NCBI GenBank assembly: GCA_934234185.1
Contig: CAKQHO010000039.1
Location: 1-27,199, forward strand
DNA length: 27,199 bases
DNA from: an uncultured Psychrobacillus sp.
GTDB taxonomy: Bacteria > Bacillota > Bacilli > Bacillales_A > Planococcaceae
Reading direction: 5' to 3'
The translations under genes and the position numbers were made by a program. This document shows, piece by piece, positions 6,709 to 14,691 of this stretch; the first letter of the stretch is position 1, and the number at the start of each line of letters is the position of its first letter. The notes under the pieces were generated by a model, which worked only from the letters and a program-made list of their open reading frames with translations, was not told the origin of the DNA and did no database searches.

Positions 6709-7290
6709 ATGGAATGTGGCTTGAGTCCCATCGTCGGGTTTCGCTTTTCCTTACACCCGATGACCAATGATTTTATTTCAGTAATTAAGGGAGCACTGGA
6801 GAAAACGGATACGTCCAATGTGTGGATGCATACGGATGATGTGTCGACAGTAATACGAGGAAAGGAAGTACATGTGTTTAATGTAGCAAAAGCTATAGCA
6901 CTACACGCCGCAAAAACTGGAGAGCATATTGCTTTGTCTGGTACGTTTTCTGCAGGTTGCCCAGGAGATTCATCGGGAGATGTTTATTTGGGAAAAGGTG
7001 ACGAGGTGGCAAATACAGATACAACGAAGCAATATGTGTCCTCACAGTTTGCACTTTATCCAATGAACAATCCAAACTATATGGATGTTATTTACCGGGA
7101 GGTTGACCGAGCTAAGCAGTTTGGAGTTTATAACGAGTCGATGCATTATGCTAGTGGCATTCATGGAGATATTCACGATGTATTTGCTTTTTACGAGGAG
7201 ACTTTTTCGAAAGCTCGCTCTGAAGAACATAAGCATTTAGTCATGACGGTTTCTATGAGCATTAATAGTCCTTCACACGGAGGTAAATAA
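6709..7290 (+). CDS. ykoF: YkoF-type thiamine/HMP-binding protein
   Basis: A 193-residue soluble protein matching YkoF (about 200 residues in B. subtilis), made of two repeated ferredoxin-like halves. The first half starts at about residue 8 (VGFRFSLHPMTNDF). The second repeats the pattern at about 113-122 (SQFALYPMNN) and contains the family's CPGDSSGD-like loop in the linker region. B. subtilis YkoF binds thiamine and is thought to hold the hydroxymethylpyrimidine moiety for the ykoFEDC uptake system. The start ATG follows GAGGAGG (6694-6700) with 8-nt spacing. It is the first gene after the TPP riboswitch. The stop lies one base before the ykoE start. Confidence 0.92.
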   Translation: MECGLSPIVGFRFSLHPMTNDFISVIKGALEKTDTSNVWMHTDDVSTVIRGKEVHVFNVAKAIALHAAKTGEHIALSGTFSAGCPGDSSGDVYLGKGDEVANTDTTKQYVSSQFALYPMNNPNYMDVIYREVDRAKQFGVYNESMHYASGIHGDIHDVFAFYEETFSKARSEEHKHLVMTVSMSINSPSHGGK

Positions 7291-7291
7291 G

Positions 7292-7873
7292 ATGCTAAAG
7301 GCTTGGAAACTAAAAGAGATTGTTTTAATGTCTGTGTTCGGGGTTGTTTTTGGTATTGTTTATCTCGCTTTCCTTCATTTAGGAAATATTTGGTCTGGGT
7401 TTATTGGACCGATTGCATATGAATGGATTTTTGGTGTATGGTTTATTGTTTCAATTATTTGTATGTACATTATTCGGAAGCCTGGTGCTGCAGTTATTTC
7501 AGAAACAATTGCAGCAGCTATAGAGGTTCTATTAGGAAATGCAGTCGGTCCTAGGCTCATTCTCTCTGGAATTGTTCAAGGCTTAGGGGCGGAAGCTGTC
7601 TTTGCAGCTACACGCTATCGGATGTTTAATATATGGGTTCTTATACTTGCTGGAATGGGTTCCGCTGTCTTCAGCTTTGTATACGGCTTTTTCTTAGGAG
7701 GCTTTGCTGTTTATTCAACTGGTTATGTCCTGTTTATGCTAGCGGTTCGGGTATTGAGTGGCGCACTGATTGCCGGTGTTGGCGGAAAATGGATTGCGGA
7801 TGGATTGCTAGCAACTGGGACATTAAGAGGCTATGCGATTGCTCGAAATAAAAAGGGTGAGGCTCATGTCTGA
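7292..7873 (+). CDS. ykoE: ECF transporter S component YkoE (thiamine precursor uptake)
   Basis: A 193-residue integral membrane protein with about six hydrophobic segments, of the YkoE family of substrate-capture (S) components. It probably imports hydroxymethylpyrimidine for thiamine salvage. The family-typical stretch with conserved small residues and Glu (AAVISETIAAAIEVLLGN, about 69-86) is present, as is the IVQGLGAEAVFA segment. GGAGG stands 7 nt before the ATG. The stop TGA overlaps the ykoD start by 8 bp, so expression of the S component and the ATPase is coupled. It sits in a riboswitch-controlled operon with its dedicated ATPase and T components, so it does not depend on the shared ECF module. 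Confidence 0.92.
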   Translation: MLKAWKLKEIVLMSVFGVVFGIVYLAFLHLGNIWSGFIGPIAYEWIFGVWFIVSIICMYIIRKPGAAVISETIAAAIEVLLGNAVGPRLILSGIVQGLGAEAVFAATRYRMFNIWVLILAGMGSAVFSFVYGFFLGGFAVYSTGYVLFMLAVRVLSGALIAGVGGKWIADGLLATGTLRGYAIARNKKGEAHV

Positions 7874-9227
7874 GGTCATTCAATTTAATGAGGTATCCTT
7901 TTCATTCCCCGATGAAGAGCCTATTATTAGAGATTTCTCTATGTCGATTCTTTCTGGTGAAAGAGTTGTTATCACCGGGCCAAGCGGATGTGGAAAGTCT
8001 ACACTTCTCTATCTCTGTAACCGTTTATATCCTGAAAACTGTGATGGTATTGTAACTGGTTCTATTGAACTGTTTGGTAAGCAGAATACTAGCTACCACC
8101 CTGGGGAAATCAACCGGAGAGTTGCAACCGTTTTTCAAGATCCTGATGCACAGTTTTGCATGCAAACGGTCGAACAGGAGCTTGCATTTACCCTTGAAAA
8201 TTTAGAGGTTCCTCAGAAAGAGATGCAGATGAAAATCGACCACATCTTAACTGTTACTGGTTTAGAAAAAGTACGTCATGCTATCATCCAATCTCTCTCA
8301 GGGGGATGGAAGCAAAGAGTAGCTACCGCATGTGCACTCATTATGGAACCAGATATTTTATTGCTAGACGAGCCTCTTGCTCACTTAGATCCGATGACCG
8401 CACAACAGTTTGTAGCATGGCTTGATCAGCTTGATTCCCAAATGACCATTGTCGCTATTGAACATCGTTTGGATTTATGGGGAGATTTTTTTGATAGAGA
8501 GATTCCGCTCGTGAAATCGAAAGCTAGAATGGTTCTTCCAAGAAGAGAGCATCTAGTGAGCGACATAGAAGCTCTCACTGTCCAAGAGCTACAAACCGAT
8601 TTTCTTCAGCCTGCAACCTTTTCATTAAAAAAAGGAGAGATTGCTGTACTTGCAGGACCAAACGGTGGAGGAAAATCAACTCTTTTAAAGGCTATGGGTG
8701 GGTTACTTCCTTCTAAAGGAAATGTCCAGCCACTCGATTTAGGTTATGTCCCCCAATCTCCAGAATTTTTATTTATTACAAAAACAGTCAAGGAAGAGGT
8801 TGCTTATGGAGGAGGGTCTTCTGTCGAAGACATTTTACATCGGCTAAGGCTGTCCACTATAAGTGAGGCCCATCCATTTGCCATCAGTCACGGCCAAAAA
8901 AGAAGATTGGCAATCGCTATTATGCTTTGTGACGATAGGGAAATCATTCTAATGGACGAACCGACTTCAGGACAGGACCAAGAGGCATTAAACGAGCTTT
9001 TTGAATTAATAGAGGAGCGTGCAAACGAAGGGGCTACCTTTTTCATCGTCACCCACGATATGGATTTTGCTGCTAGCATCGCCGACTCGGTGCTTCTGAT
9101 AAAAGAAGGAAAGCTATCCGAAAAGCTTATATCAGATGATGTTTGGAGGAACGAAGAGCTATTGGAGTCGTACTCCCTTCTTCCACCTAAGGGGGTGAGG
9201 ACATGCGAGAAAGTCTTCATCACATGA
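7866..9227 (+). CDS. ykoD: Duplicated ABC ATPase of the thiamine-precursor ECF transporter (YkoD)
   Basis: A 453-residue protein with two fused ABC ATPase domains, the energising subunits of the YkoEDC transporter. Domain 1 has Walker A GPSGCGKST at 38-46, signature LSGGW and Walker B ILLLDEP. Domain 2 has Walker A GPNGGGKST, a divergent signature ISHGQ, and Walker B IILMDEP. Because one signature is degenerate, the two ATP sites may be unequal (inference). The start is ATG 7866, set by GGGTGAGG at 7855-7862; the frame is open further upstream inside ykoE, but without a ribosome site. It overlaps ykoE by 8 bp and ykoC by 25 bp. Confidence 0.93.
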   Translation: MSEVIQFNEVSFSFPDEEPIIRDFSMSILSGERVVITGPSGCGKSTLLYLCNRLYPENCDGIVTGSIELFGKQNTSYHPGEINRRVATVFQDPDAQFCMQTVEQELAFTLENLEVPQKEMQMKIDHILTVTGLEKVRHAIIQSLSGGWKQRVATACALIMEPDILLLDEPLAHLDPMTAQQFVAWLDQLDSQMTIVAIEHRLDLWGDFFDREIPLVKSKARMVLPRREHLVSDIEALTVQELQTDFLQPATFSLKKGEIAVLAGPNGGGKSTLLKAMGGLLPSKGNVQPLDLGYVPQSPEFLFITKTVKEEVAYGGGSSVEDILHRLRLSTISEAHPFAISHGQKRRLAIAIMLCDDREIILMDEPTSGQDQEALNELFELIEERANEGATFFIVTHDMDFAASIADSVLLIKEGKLSEKLISDDVWRNEELLESYSLLPPKGVRTCEKVFIT

Positions 9228-9961
9228 ATCCTTCTATAAAGTTTTTGCTAATTACTACGTGTATGCTGACTCTAGCCTTTTTCTTCGACCCCTGGACCCC
9301 ACTACTATTTTGGATAGGGGTGCTTCTAATTCAACTAATTTTTAGTAGAGTTTCATGGAAGAAATGGTCGCTATTTATGCTCCCTTTCTTCATTACTTCC
9401 TTCGGCTATTTTTGGACAACGCTTGTCTTTGCGGAAGAAAAATCAGGAGCTGTTATCTGGTCGATTGGTTCGTTAGTTATTACAGAAAATCAGTTAGAGC
9501 AGGCACTTTCACTTAGCTTTCGCGTACTTGCCTTCTCGAGTCTAAGTCTGTTATTTGCACTGACAACCAATCCAATGACATTTATTCTTAGCTTAATGCA
9601 GCAGCTACGTCTCTCTCCTAAGATTGCTTATGGAGTGATGGTCGGTTATCAATTCCTCCCTGTATTAAAGGATGAATTTGTTCAGATTCAGCAGGCACAT
9701 CGAATTAGAGGAGCTAATAAGGATAAGAATATTCTTCGAAAAATAGTAGGTATTCGGAGAGTATTAATACCGATGCTAGCAGGGGCTGTTAGAAAGGCTG
9801 AGAGAGTGGCCTTCGCTATGGAGGCAAGAGGATTCACCGGCGAGAAAAGAAAAAGCTACTTTCAAGTAGTACCTATTAGAGTGGTCGACGGCTGGCTAGG
9901 GTTACTTCTATTAGTTATATTAATCATCTGCTGCTTAAGTTCCTGGTGGCTACCCGTTTAA
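9203..9961 (+). CDS. ykoC: ECF transporter T component YkoC (CbiQ family)
   Basis: A 252-residue membrane protein of the CbiQ/EcfT family, the scaffold that couples the ATPase domains to the S component. It has about five to six hydrophobic helices. The conserved cytoplasmic coupling helix carries the family's Ala-Arg-Gly signatures: HRIRGANKD (about 171-179) and FAMEARGF (about 209-216). These touch the ATPases. The ATG at 9203 follows GGGGGTGAGG closely and lies 25 bp inside the end of ykoD. It is the last gene of the operon and is followed by a strong terminator. Confidence 0.92.
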   Translation: MRESLHHMNPSIKFLLITTCMLTLAFFFDPWTPLLFWIGVLLIQLIFSRVSWKKWSLFMLPFFITSFGYFWTTLVFAEEKSGAVIWSIGSLVITENQLEQALSLSFRVLAFSSLSLLFALTTNPMTFILSLMQQLRLSPKIAYGVMVGYQFLPVLKDEFVQIQQAHRIRGANKDKNILRKIVGIRRVLIPMLAGAVRKAERVAFAMEARGFTGEKRKSYFQVVPIRVVDGWLGLLLLVILIICCLSSWWLPV

Positions 9962-9970
9962 TAAGAGAGA

Positions 9971-10006
9971 GGAAATTCGAGAATATATCTAATTTCTCGA
10001 ATTTCC
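9971..10006. terminator. Terminator between convergent ykoC and SDR genes
   Basis: GGAAATTCGAGAA (9971-9983) pairs perfectly with TTCTCGAATTTCC (9994-10006) around a 10-nt loop, with T-rich flanks. The genes converge here, so it can serve both strands. Confidence 0.8.
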
Positions 10007-10009
10007 TTC

Positions 10010-10558
10010 TTATGGTCGTTTCTCCCAAGGCCCTATTTGACCAATTGTAAGCTTTGGAACTTTTTCTTGAATGGATTTCACTACCCCGTCCGATATTTCA
10101 TCATGTGTTAGCCATCTAGAACATTCTTTTTCTATTACGAAGCCTAGCTGAATTTGTTGATAGGAACAATCTTCTTTTATAGGGATCTCTCCTTTTATTT
10201 CTGCGAGGTTTGCACTGCTTCCCAGCACATGAAACAGCTCCCACTTTCCACAAGATTCATTTACAACCTCATAAATAGTAGAGAGTGTTTCTTTTGCATG
10301 CGAATGAATCCAAGCCACTACCAACTCAATCGGACCATTTTTCTCTATTGTTTCAGCCACTTGTTTCCTTAACTCCCCAATGTTTCGATAATCTACAAAT
10401 AGAGGAGTAAACTGTGTAGGGTTCGATGCTTCTTTTAACAATTGCCCCATCTTCTCAGTACTTCTTCCTACAACAGTAACTCGGTAGTCCTGTTTTTCTA
10501 GCCAAAGACAGACTTTACGAAGCATACCAGTTCCACCAACCACTAATGCATGTTTCAT
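10010..10558 (-). CDS. Atypical short-chain dehydrogenase-like protein
   Basis: A 182-residue Rossmann-fold protein. The nucleotide-binding motif VVGGTGM is at about 6-12 and VVGRS near residue 28 ends the second strand. The SDR catalytic YxxxK is absent; instead there is LGSSAN and a YQQIQLGFVIE segment followed by WLTHDEISDGV. This pattern belongs to a small Bacillus family annotated only as short-chain dehydrogenase. It may bind NAD(P) without classical SDR chemistry. The start is ATG 10558, because AGAGG at 10567-10571 overlaps the upstream in-frame GTG and sits 8 nt before this ATG. The gene lies 44 bp downstream of the alpha/beta hydrolase gene and may be cotranscribed with it. Function unknown. 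Confidence 0.75.
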   Translation of the reverse strand: MKHALVVGGTGMLRKVCLWLEKQDYRVTVVGRSTEKMGQLLKEASNPTQFTPLFVDYRNIGELRKQVAETIEKNGPIELVVAWIHSHAKETLSTIYEVVNESCGKWELFHVLGSSANLAEIKGEIPIKEDCSYQQIQLGFVIEKECSRWLTHDEISDGVVKSIQEKVPKLTIGQIGPWEKRP

Positions 10559-10602
10559 TTGTTTCACCTCTACTAAATTGTAGTCAGAAGTAACAGTATC
10601 TT

Positions 10603-11448
10603 CTATTGGTCAAAAGAATGATTAGCTACTACGGGCATTTCCTCCAGAACACGGCCAAGCCAATCTTCTATAAAGAGTTTGAAAATCTCAGGTTGTTCAA
10701 ATTGTAAGTTGTGACCAGCCATATCTACTAGAGCATAAGAGGATCTTGGATAGTTATCGATAAAAGAAAGCGCATCTTTGTAGCCTACTGAGCTATCTTG
10801 TTTTCCCAACAAGAAAACACTCGGTTTCGTAAAAACTACTTGGTCAATAGGAGTGGTAAAGCCATAACTATCTCTAATCTTTGCTAAGAAATCGAGGTCT
10901 GCTAGCTGGATGCCACTTAAAATTTCGTTATTATATCTGTTCCATGTTTCCGCTGTCAGAATGACATTATTGGATTGAAAGCTTTGCAATTCTTCTAAGG
11001 AAAGAGATTCTAAGAACAGAGAATCTTTTTTCATGATCTGATGGGCTTCTACTTTTCTATCCTTCATTTCCGGGAAAATTAATGGGCATATAAAAGCAGC
11101 ACCTACGACTTGCTCTGCTCTCTGCTCAATAACTCCTCTTGCTATATAAGCGCCATAGGATTCACCTACAATTGCAAAAGACTGATTAGGTAGCAGTATA
11201 TCTATGAACTCCAGCACTGCATCTAATATTGCATCTGAATTTCGAATCCCCTTATAGCCTTTTGTCTTCCCCATTCCTGGAAGGTCGATATAAATCCGGC
11301 TCCACCCAGCTTTTCTGCTCATAATTGGCTCCATGCATCCACTCATTACTTGATGGTCTATCGAAAAACCATGTATGAAAACTATTGGAGTTCCATCTCC
11401 AAACTTCTCGTAATAAAAATTAGCTTGTGTAGTTGAACAATAAGGCAT
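10603..11448 (-). CDS. Alpha/beta hydrolase
   Basis: A 281-residue soluble alpha/beta-hydrolase fold protein. The oxyanion-hole motif FIHGFS is at about 24-29 and the nucleophile elbow GESYGA at about 94-99 with the catalytic Ser in the centre. An acid candidate lies in the FLLGKQDSSVG segment. The catalytic His is in MAGHNLQFEQP near residue 246. The family includes esterases, haloperoxidase-like enzymes and C-C bond hydrolases, so the substrate cannot be predicted. The start ATG has an AAGGGGAG ribosome site. Upstream is a 278-bp intergenic region with an inverted repeat. The next gene downstream, an atypical SDR, is probably in the same transcript. Confidence 0.88.
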   Translation of the reverse strand: MPYCSTTQANFYYEKFGDGTPIVFIHGFSIDHQVMSGCMEPIMSRKAGWSRIYIDLPGMGKTKGYKGIRNSDAILDAVLEFIDILLPNQSFAIVGESYGAYIARGVIEQRAEQVVGAAFICPLIFPEMKDRKVEAHQIMKKDSLFLESLSLEELQSFQSNNVILTAETWNRYNNEILSGIQLADLDFLAKIRDSYGFTTPIDQVVFTKPSVFLLGKQDSSVGYKDALSFIDNYPRSSYALVDMAGHNLQFEQPEIFKLFIEDWLGRVLEEMPVVANHSFDQ

Positions 11449-11539
11449 ATCTTTTCTCCCCTTCTAAATGAAATCGCTTAACCCTTTAAGTCCCCTGTAG
11501 ATTCCTTCACTTTTTTATTTTTTTACTGCTTTTGACTAA

Positions 11540-11568
11540 TCCCAAGATTGGACGACAACTTCTTGGGA
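11540..11568. repeat. Inverted repeat in the intergenic region 11449-11726
   Basis: TCCCAAGA (11540-11547) and TCTTGGGA (11561-11568) form a perfect 8-bp inverted repeat with a 13-bp centre. No T run follows directly on either strand, so it could be a weak terminator of the serine hydrolase operon or an operator for the alpha/beta hydrolase gene, whose start is about 90 bp away. I see no gene in the rest of this 278-bp gap, which is AT-rich with several T runs. Confidence 0.5.
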
Positions 11569-11726
11569 GGTTTAAAATAGCAGATATTCAGAATGATATT
11601 TCCATCTATTTTTTCCTATGTTAGAAGAAGAAAGGAGTAAAATCTTTGTTCTTTTTCATGACAATCTATTTAGTTTATGAAACCTGATTTTCACTTTACT
11701 CTGTATCATTTAATTATCAAACTTCT

Positions 11727-12989
11727 TTACAGGTCTATTTTGTTACCTTCTATTATATCCATGAGAAAAGAGTCAATATTGTTAGTCAGGAGCAATCGAT
11801 TCCACCAATTCAAATCGTCCATTAATAGAACAATTTCTATCCGCTCCCCTTCTTTCGTCTGTATATACATCGCTTGATTCAGTACGAAGGCAGTAGAGCC
11901 TCCCTTCGCTCCTATGTGAGTAAAGCGTTCCTTATTGCTTTCGTACTCTAATGGCCATTCCAGCAAGTCTCTCATAATAGAAGAAACTCTCTCTGGATAT
12001 TCATCTCTTGAAATTGCTGCTAAAAGCTTCCCATACGCACTTGCCGAAGAACCAATTAAGTGATCAGACCAGACCCTTTGAACCTTTAAGGATAAATTTG
12101 AAATATCTCCATAGCTCGTCCCTTCGAGAAGCATTTCTTTACTTAAATTAGTGGCAAGTATTCGATATTCTTCCAAAGGTAGCTTTTTTAACTCGTTCTC
12201 TAAGTCATCTTCTACAAGGTTCTCTTGCTGTAAATAAAGCCCAATTACAAATGCACCAACTATCGGATATACAGGTTCATGAGGGTGAATTCCTAAACTT
12301 TCTATTCTTTCATTAATTGCATCTATCGTCAGTAAGATCATCAAATAATCTGTATTTGCACCAGAGCTGTACTTAATCATTCCCTCAGCTACTTCATGAA
12401 GAGTCACTTCCTTCTTATTAGAAAGCTGCGCCTTCCATTTCTCATGAGCTCCCCCATCTGTTCCTGGAATATAGAGACGATCTAACTCCTCCATAGAAAC
12501 CAGTTGCTCCTGATTAATGCGCCCTTCCTCTACCTGAAAAGCATATTCAAGTGCAACCACTATTTTCACCGTACTAGCTAATGGCCTTACAGAATCCACA
12601 TTATACTCAATGATCGGTTCGCCAGCTTTCGCTACAAATAAAGAACTGCTCTGTGGATGCTTTTGAAGATGGTTGGCCACATACTCTGGATTATCTCGAA
12701 ATATCCAATACAGTCCACCAACGATAACTACTAATAGAGAGCCATATATAAGAAGCATTTTTCTCGTATATGTGTTTTTATCAATTAGGATTGTTAACAG
12801 TATTAAGAGAAGCACTCCTAATACATAACTCAGTTGAAAGAAAAGAACTCCTAGAACCAGTGCTGCAGCAGCGATCAATGTGATCACAGCTTTTATTACT
12901 TCCACTTTTGTTCTTCTTTTACTATCAAGCAACGGCAAGAGTGTGAAGAGGACAAATAGACCGATACCAATGATCATATAAATATTCAC
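11727..12989 (-). CDS. Membrane-anchored serine hydrolase with class A beta-lactamase-like fold
   Basis: A 420-residue protein. Three N-terminal hydrophobic helices (about 3-20, 34-69, 79-97) are followed by an extracytoplasmic domain of the beta-lactamase/penicillin-binding superfamily. The nucleophile motif SxxK is S139-T-V-K142. The position of the second motif (SxN) reads SSGAN at 208-212, with Gly where Asn is expected. The third motif is a KGG box (AKGGST) rather than KTG or KSG. Known members act as D,D-peptidases or esterases, or have unknown roles; resistance activity should not be assumed. The start is a GTG (12987-12989) with AGGGGG 8 nt upstream. It is the last gene of a three-gene operon behind a regulator and a small membrane protein. 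Confidence 0.75.
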   Translation of the reverse strand: MNIYMIIGIGLFVLFTLLPLLDSKRRTKVEVIKAVITLIAAAALVLGVLFFQLSYVLGVLLLILLTILIDKNTYTRKMLLIYGSLLVVIVGGLYWIFRDNPEYVANHLQKHPQSSSLFVAKAGEPIIEYNVDSVRPLASTVKIVVALEYAFQVEEGRINQEQLVSMEELDRLYIPGTDGGAHEKWKAQLSNKKEVTLHEVAEGMIKYSSGANTDYLMILLTIDAINERIESLGIHPHEPVYPIVGAFVIGLYLQQENLVEDDLENELKKLPLEEYRILATNLSKEMLLEGTSYGDISNLSLKVQRVWSDHLIGSSASAYGKLLAAISRDEYPERVSSIMRDLLEWPLEYESNKERFTHIGAKGGSTAFVLNQAMYIQTKEGERIEIVLLMDDLNWWNRLLLTNNIDSFLMDIIEGNKIDL

Positions 12990-13001
12990 TTTAGCAGCCC
13001 C

Positions 13002-13304
13002 CTAATATTTTCTCTTTAGAAACGTGATGGAAACAGCATGAATAATCATGAGGCCAGTTAATAAAAACCAGATAGCTATTTTATAAACCTCATAGTTCAA
13101 CGGCTGAATGTAATCATTAAAAAGTTCAATAAATAGCCAACCTAGTGGTATTAAAGGAAAAATTATACTATATGATTTGTGAGCAATAGCATGACCACGC
13201 TCATCCTTCCCTTCACTTCCTAATTCAAATTTGAGCGTTAGAAAAACAGATACAAAAAATATAATCACATATAAGAAGACAAACCCCTTTATCAGTAAAT
13301 CCAT
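13002..13304 (-). CDS. Small membrane protein (100 aa) downstream of an XRE regulator
   Basis: A 100-residue protein with three predicted membrane helices (about 4-24, 44-62, 75-93) and a charged loop after the first (FELGSEGKDERGHAIAHKSY). I do not recognise a named family, but small three-helix proteins of this kind are often encoded directly after short XRE repressors in Firmicutes. The start is ATG 13302-13304: AGAGGGGG at 13312-13319 sits 7 nt upstream, whereas an earlier ATG at 13308-13310 is too close to it. The regulator's stop is only 2 bp upstream, and the serine hydrolase start is 12 bp downstream, so the three are surely cotranscribed. Confidence 0.75.
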   Translation of the reverse strand: MDLLIKGFVFLYVIIFFVSVFLTLKFELGSEGKDERGHAIAHKSYSIIFPLIPLGWLFIELFNDYIQPLNYEVYKIAIWFLLTGLMIIHAVSITFLKRKY

Positions 13305-13306
13305 GT

Positions 13307-13528
13307 TCATTCCCCCTCTAATTTATATTGAAAGACTTCATTAATATCCACTTCAAACAGTAATGCCAGCTCAAATGCCAGCTTGAGAGATGGATTATAT
13401 TTATTTTTTTCTAATGAGATAATCGTTTGCCTGCTCACACCTAGACGATCGGCCACCTCCTTTTGAGACATTCCCCTTTCTGCTCTTAGAACCGTTATTC
13501 TGTTACTTAACATCCTGTTCGTTTCCAT
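13307..13528 (-). CDS. XRE-family transcriptional regulator (73 aa)
   Basis: A single-domain helix-turn-helix protein. The XRE fold covers nearly the whole length: RITVLRAERGMSQKEVADRL, then GVSRQTIISLEKNKYNPSL as the recognition helix region, ending with LLFEVDINEVFQY. It has no effector domain, as in YgzD/Cro-like repressors. The start ATG follows GAGGTGGT. Two identical 19-bp repeats lie just upstream (13551-13590) and are probably its own operators, so autorepression is likely. It leads the operon with the small membrane protein and serine hydrolase and may control the divergent gene at 13660. Confidence 0.9.
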   Translation of the reverse strand: METNRMLSNRITVLRAERGMSQKEVADRLGVSRQTIISLEKNKYNPSLKLAFELALLFEVDINEVFQYKLEGE

Positions 13529-13550
13529 TTATGACCACCTCTAAAAATAG

Positions 13551-13590
13551 AGTAAAGTATTTTTTACATAAAGTAAAGTATTTTTTACAT
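13551..13590. promoter_or_regulatory. Tandem operator-like repeats upstream of the XRE gene
   Basis: AGTAAAGTATTTTTTACAT occurs twice without mismatch (13551-13569 and 13572-13590), 21 bp apart, which is two helical turns. Each copy contains an inverted repeat GTAAA-N6-TTTAC. A related partial copy lies on the opposite strand near 13600-13612. Position just upstream of an XRE regulator and between divergent genes indicates cooperative repressor binding. Confidence 0.65.
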
Positions 13591-13624
13591 TTTGTCTGAA
13601 ATATTTTACTTTCAATAATTTTAC

Positions 13625-13643
13625 TATTATGATTATCATTAGA
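13625..13643. promoter_or_regulatory. Fur-box-like element
   Basis: The core ATGATTATCATTA (13629-13641) is identical to the centre of the 19-bp Fur consensus; overall 15 of 19 positions agree. It lies 17 bp before the DUF1697 start, a typical repressor position. AT-rich DNA makes chance matches possible. Confidence 0.35.
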
Positions 13644-13659
13644 TTAGGAGGGGTTATAA

Positions 13660-14160
13660 ATGAGTTATGTCGCACTATTAAGAGGAATTAATTTAGGGAA
13701 GCTGAACAAGGTAGATATGAAATCATTAAAAGAATTATTTATAAAACTCGGCTATACGGATGTCCAAACATATATTCAAACAGGAAATGTATTCTTTTCA
13801 AATAAAAGCTATAATGTTCAAGTATTAGAAGATGAGTTGTTTGCTAAATACGGCTTTTCTATCCCAGTAGTTATCCGAACAAAAGAGGAGCTTGAGGATA
13901 TTGCCAAACATTCAATTTTGGAGAAAGAGCACGCTTATGTAATGATGCTGAAAGAGGAAATAAATGAGGAACAGCTCGAGCTGCTACAAAACACGGTGGA
14001 GGAAGAGTTTACCGTGATAGCAAATAAAAATATTGTGATAAGCTATCAAAAAAGCTATCACCAATCGAAGTTTACGAATAATTATTTCGAGAAAAAATTA
14101 GGAATGCCTTCAACAGCTAGAAATAAAAATACCGTTCGTAAGCTTATTTCTCTCATGTGA
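13660..14160 (+). CDS. DUF1697 family protein
   Basis: A 166-residue protein of the DUF1697 family, recognised from its N-terminus MSYVALLRGINLGKLNKVDM, the LGYTDVQTYIQTGNVFF motif at about 31-47, and the C-terminal ARNKNTVRKL segment. Length is near the family norm of 170-180. The fold is predicted to be two ferredoxin-like halves; the biochemical role is unknown. AGGAGGGG precedes the ATG by 9 nt. It is divergent from the XRE operon and shares a 130-bp control region carrying the repressor repeats and a Fur-like element. Confidence 0.88.
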   Translation: MSYVALLRGINLGKLNKVDMKSLKELFIKLGYTDVQTYIQTGNVFFSNKSYNVQVLEDELFAKYGFSIPVVIRTKEELEDIAKHSILEKEHAYVMMLKEEINEEQLELLQNTVEEEFTVIANKNIVISYQKSYHQSKFTNNYFEKKLGMPSTARNKNTVRKLISLM

Positions 14161-14198
14161 TAAGTATAATTAATGGAAATGTATAATTATTATTAATT

Positions 14199-14226
14199 TT
14201 TCAAATCACCATTTTTGGCATAAGAT
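14199..14226 (+). promoter_or_regulatory. Possible promoter of the VOC gene
   Basis: TTTCAA (14199-14204), a 16-bp spacer and TAAGAT (14221-14226) lie 24 bp before the start at 14251. A moderate match to SigA elements. Confidence 0.35.
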
Positions 14227-14250
14227 GATAGTACAAAGGGGGATACAAAT

Positions 14251-14622
14251 ATGTCATTTACATTTAAAAAAATTGATCACGTTCAGTTAGCGGCACCAAA
14301 AGGAACAGAACAACAAGCTCGTGCATTTTTTGGAGGAATTCTTGGTTTAGTAGAAGTAGAGAAGCCTGAAAACCTAAGAAAAAAAGGTGGGGTTTGGTTC
14401 CAACTGGGGAATTATCAAATTCATATTGGTATTGAAGAGCCATTTACTCCAGCCAAGAAAGCTCATCCTGCATTTGAAATAGAAAATTTAGAAGAATTAA
14501 AAGCTCATCTCACAAATCAACACGTACATTTTATAGAAGACTATGAATTACCAGGAGCGAACAGAATATATTTGGATGACCCGTTTGGAAATCGAATGGA
14601 GATATTGGAATGGATTCGTTGA
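14251..14622 (+). CDS. VOC family protein (glyoxalase/dioxygenase fold)
   Basis: A 123-residue single vicinal-oxygen-chelate domain built of two beta-alpha-beta-beta-beta halves. Likely metal ligands are His in KIDHVQL (about residue 10), His in the YQIHIGI strand, and Glu in the C-terminal NRMEILEW strand. The family includes glyoxalase I, fosfomycin and bleomycin resistance proteins and ring-cleavage dioxygenases; the sequence does not decide between them. The ATG follows GGGGG by 8 nt. It is separated from the DUF1697 gene by 90 bp with its own likely promoter, so it is probably an independent unit. Confidence 0.88.
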   Translation: MSFTFKKIDHVQLAAPKGTEQQARAFFGGILGLVEVEKPENLRKKGGVWFQLGNYQIHIGIEEPFTPAKKAHPAFEIENLEELKAHLTNQHVHFIEDYELPGANRIYLDDPFGNRMEILEWIR

Positions 14623-14656
14623 AATCAAGAACTTTAGAGTTTTTATAATAGTGCTG

Positions 14657-14686
14657 AACGGCAATTACCAATAGGTCCTTGCCGTT
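14657..14686. terminator. Hairpin between convergent VOC genes
   Basis: AACGGCAA (14657-14664) pairs with TTGCCGTT (14679-14686) around a 14-nt loop in the gap between two convergent genes. There is no clear T run on either side, so terminator function is possible but not strong. Confidence 0.45.
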
Positions 14687-14691
14687 AACCC

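Noticed and set aside
8888..9223. Minus-strand open frame (111 codons) inside ykoD/ykoC
   Set aside because: Antisense shadow of the second ABC domain; no homology and no ribosome site.
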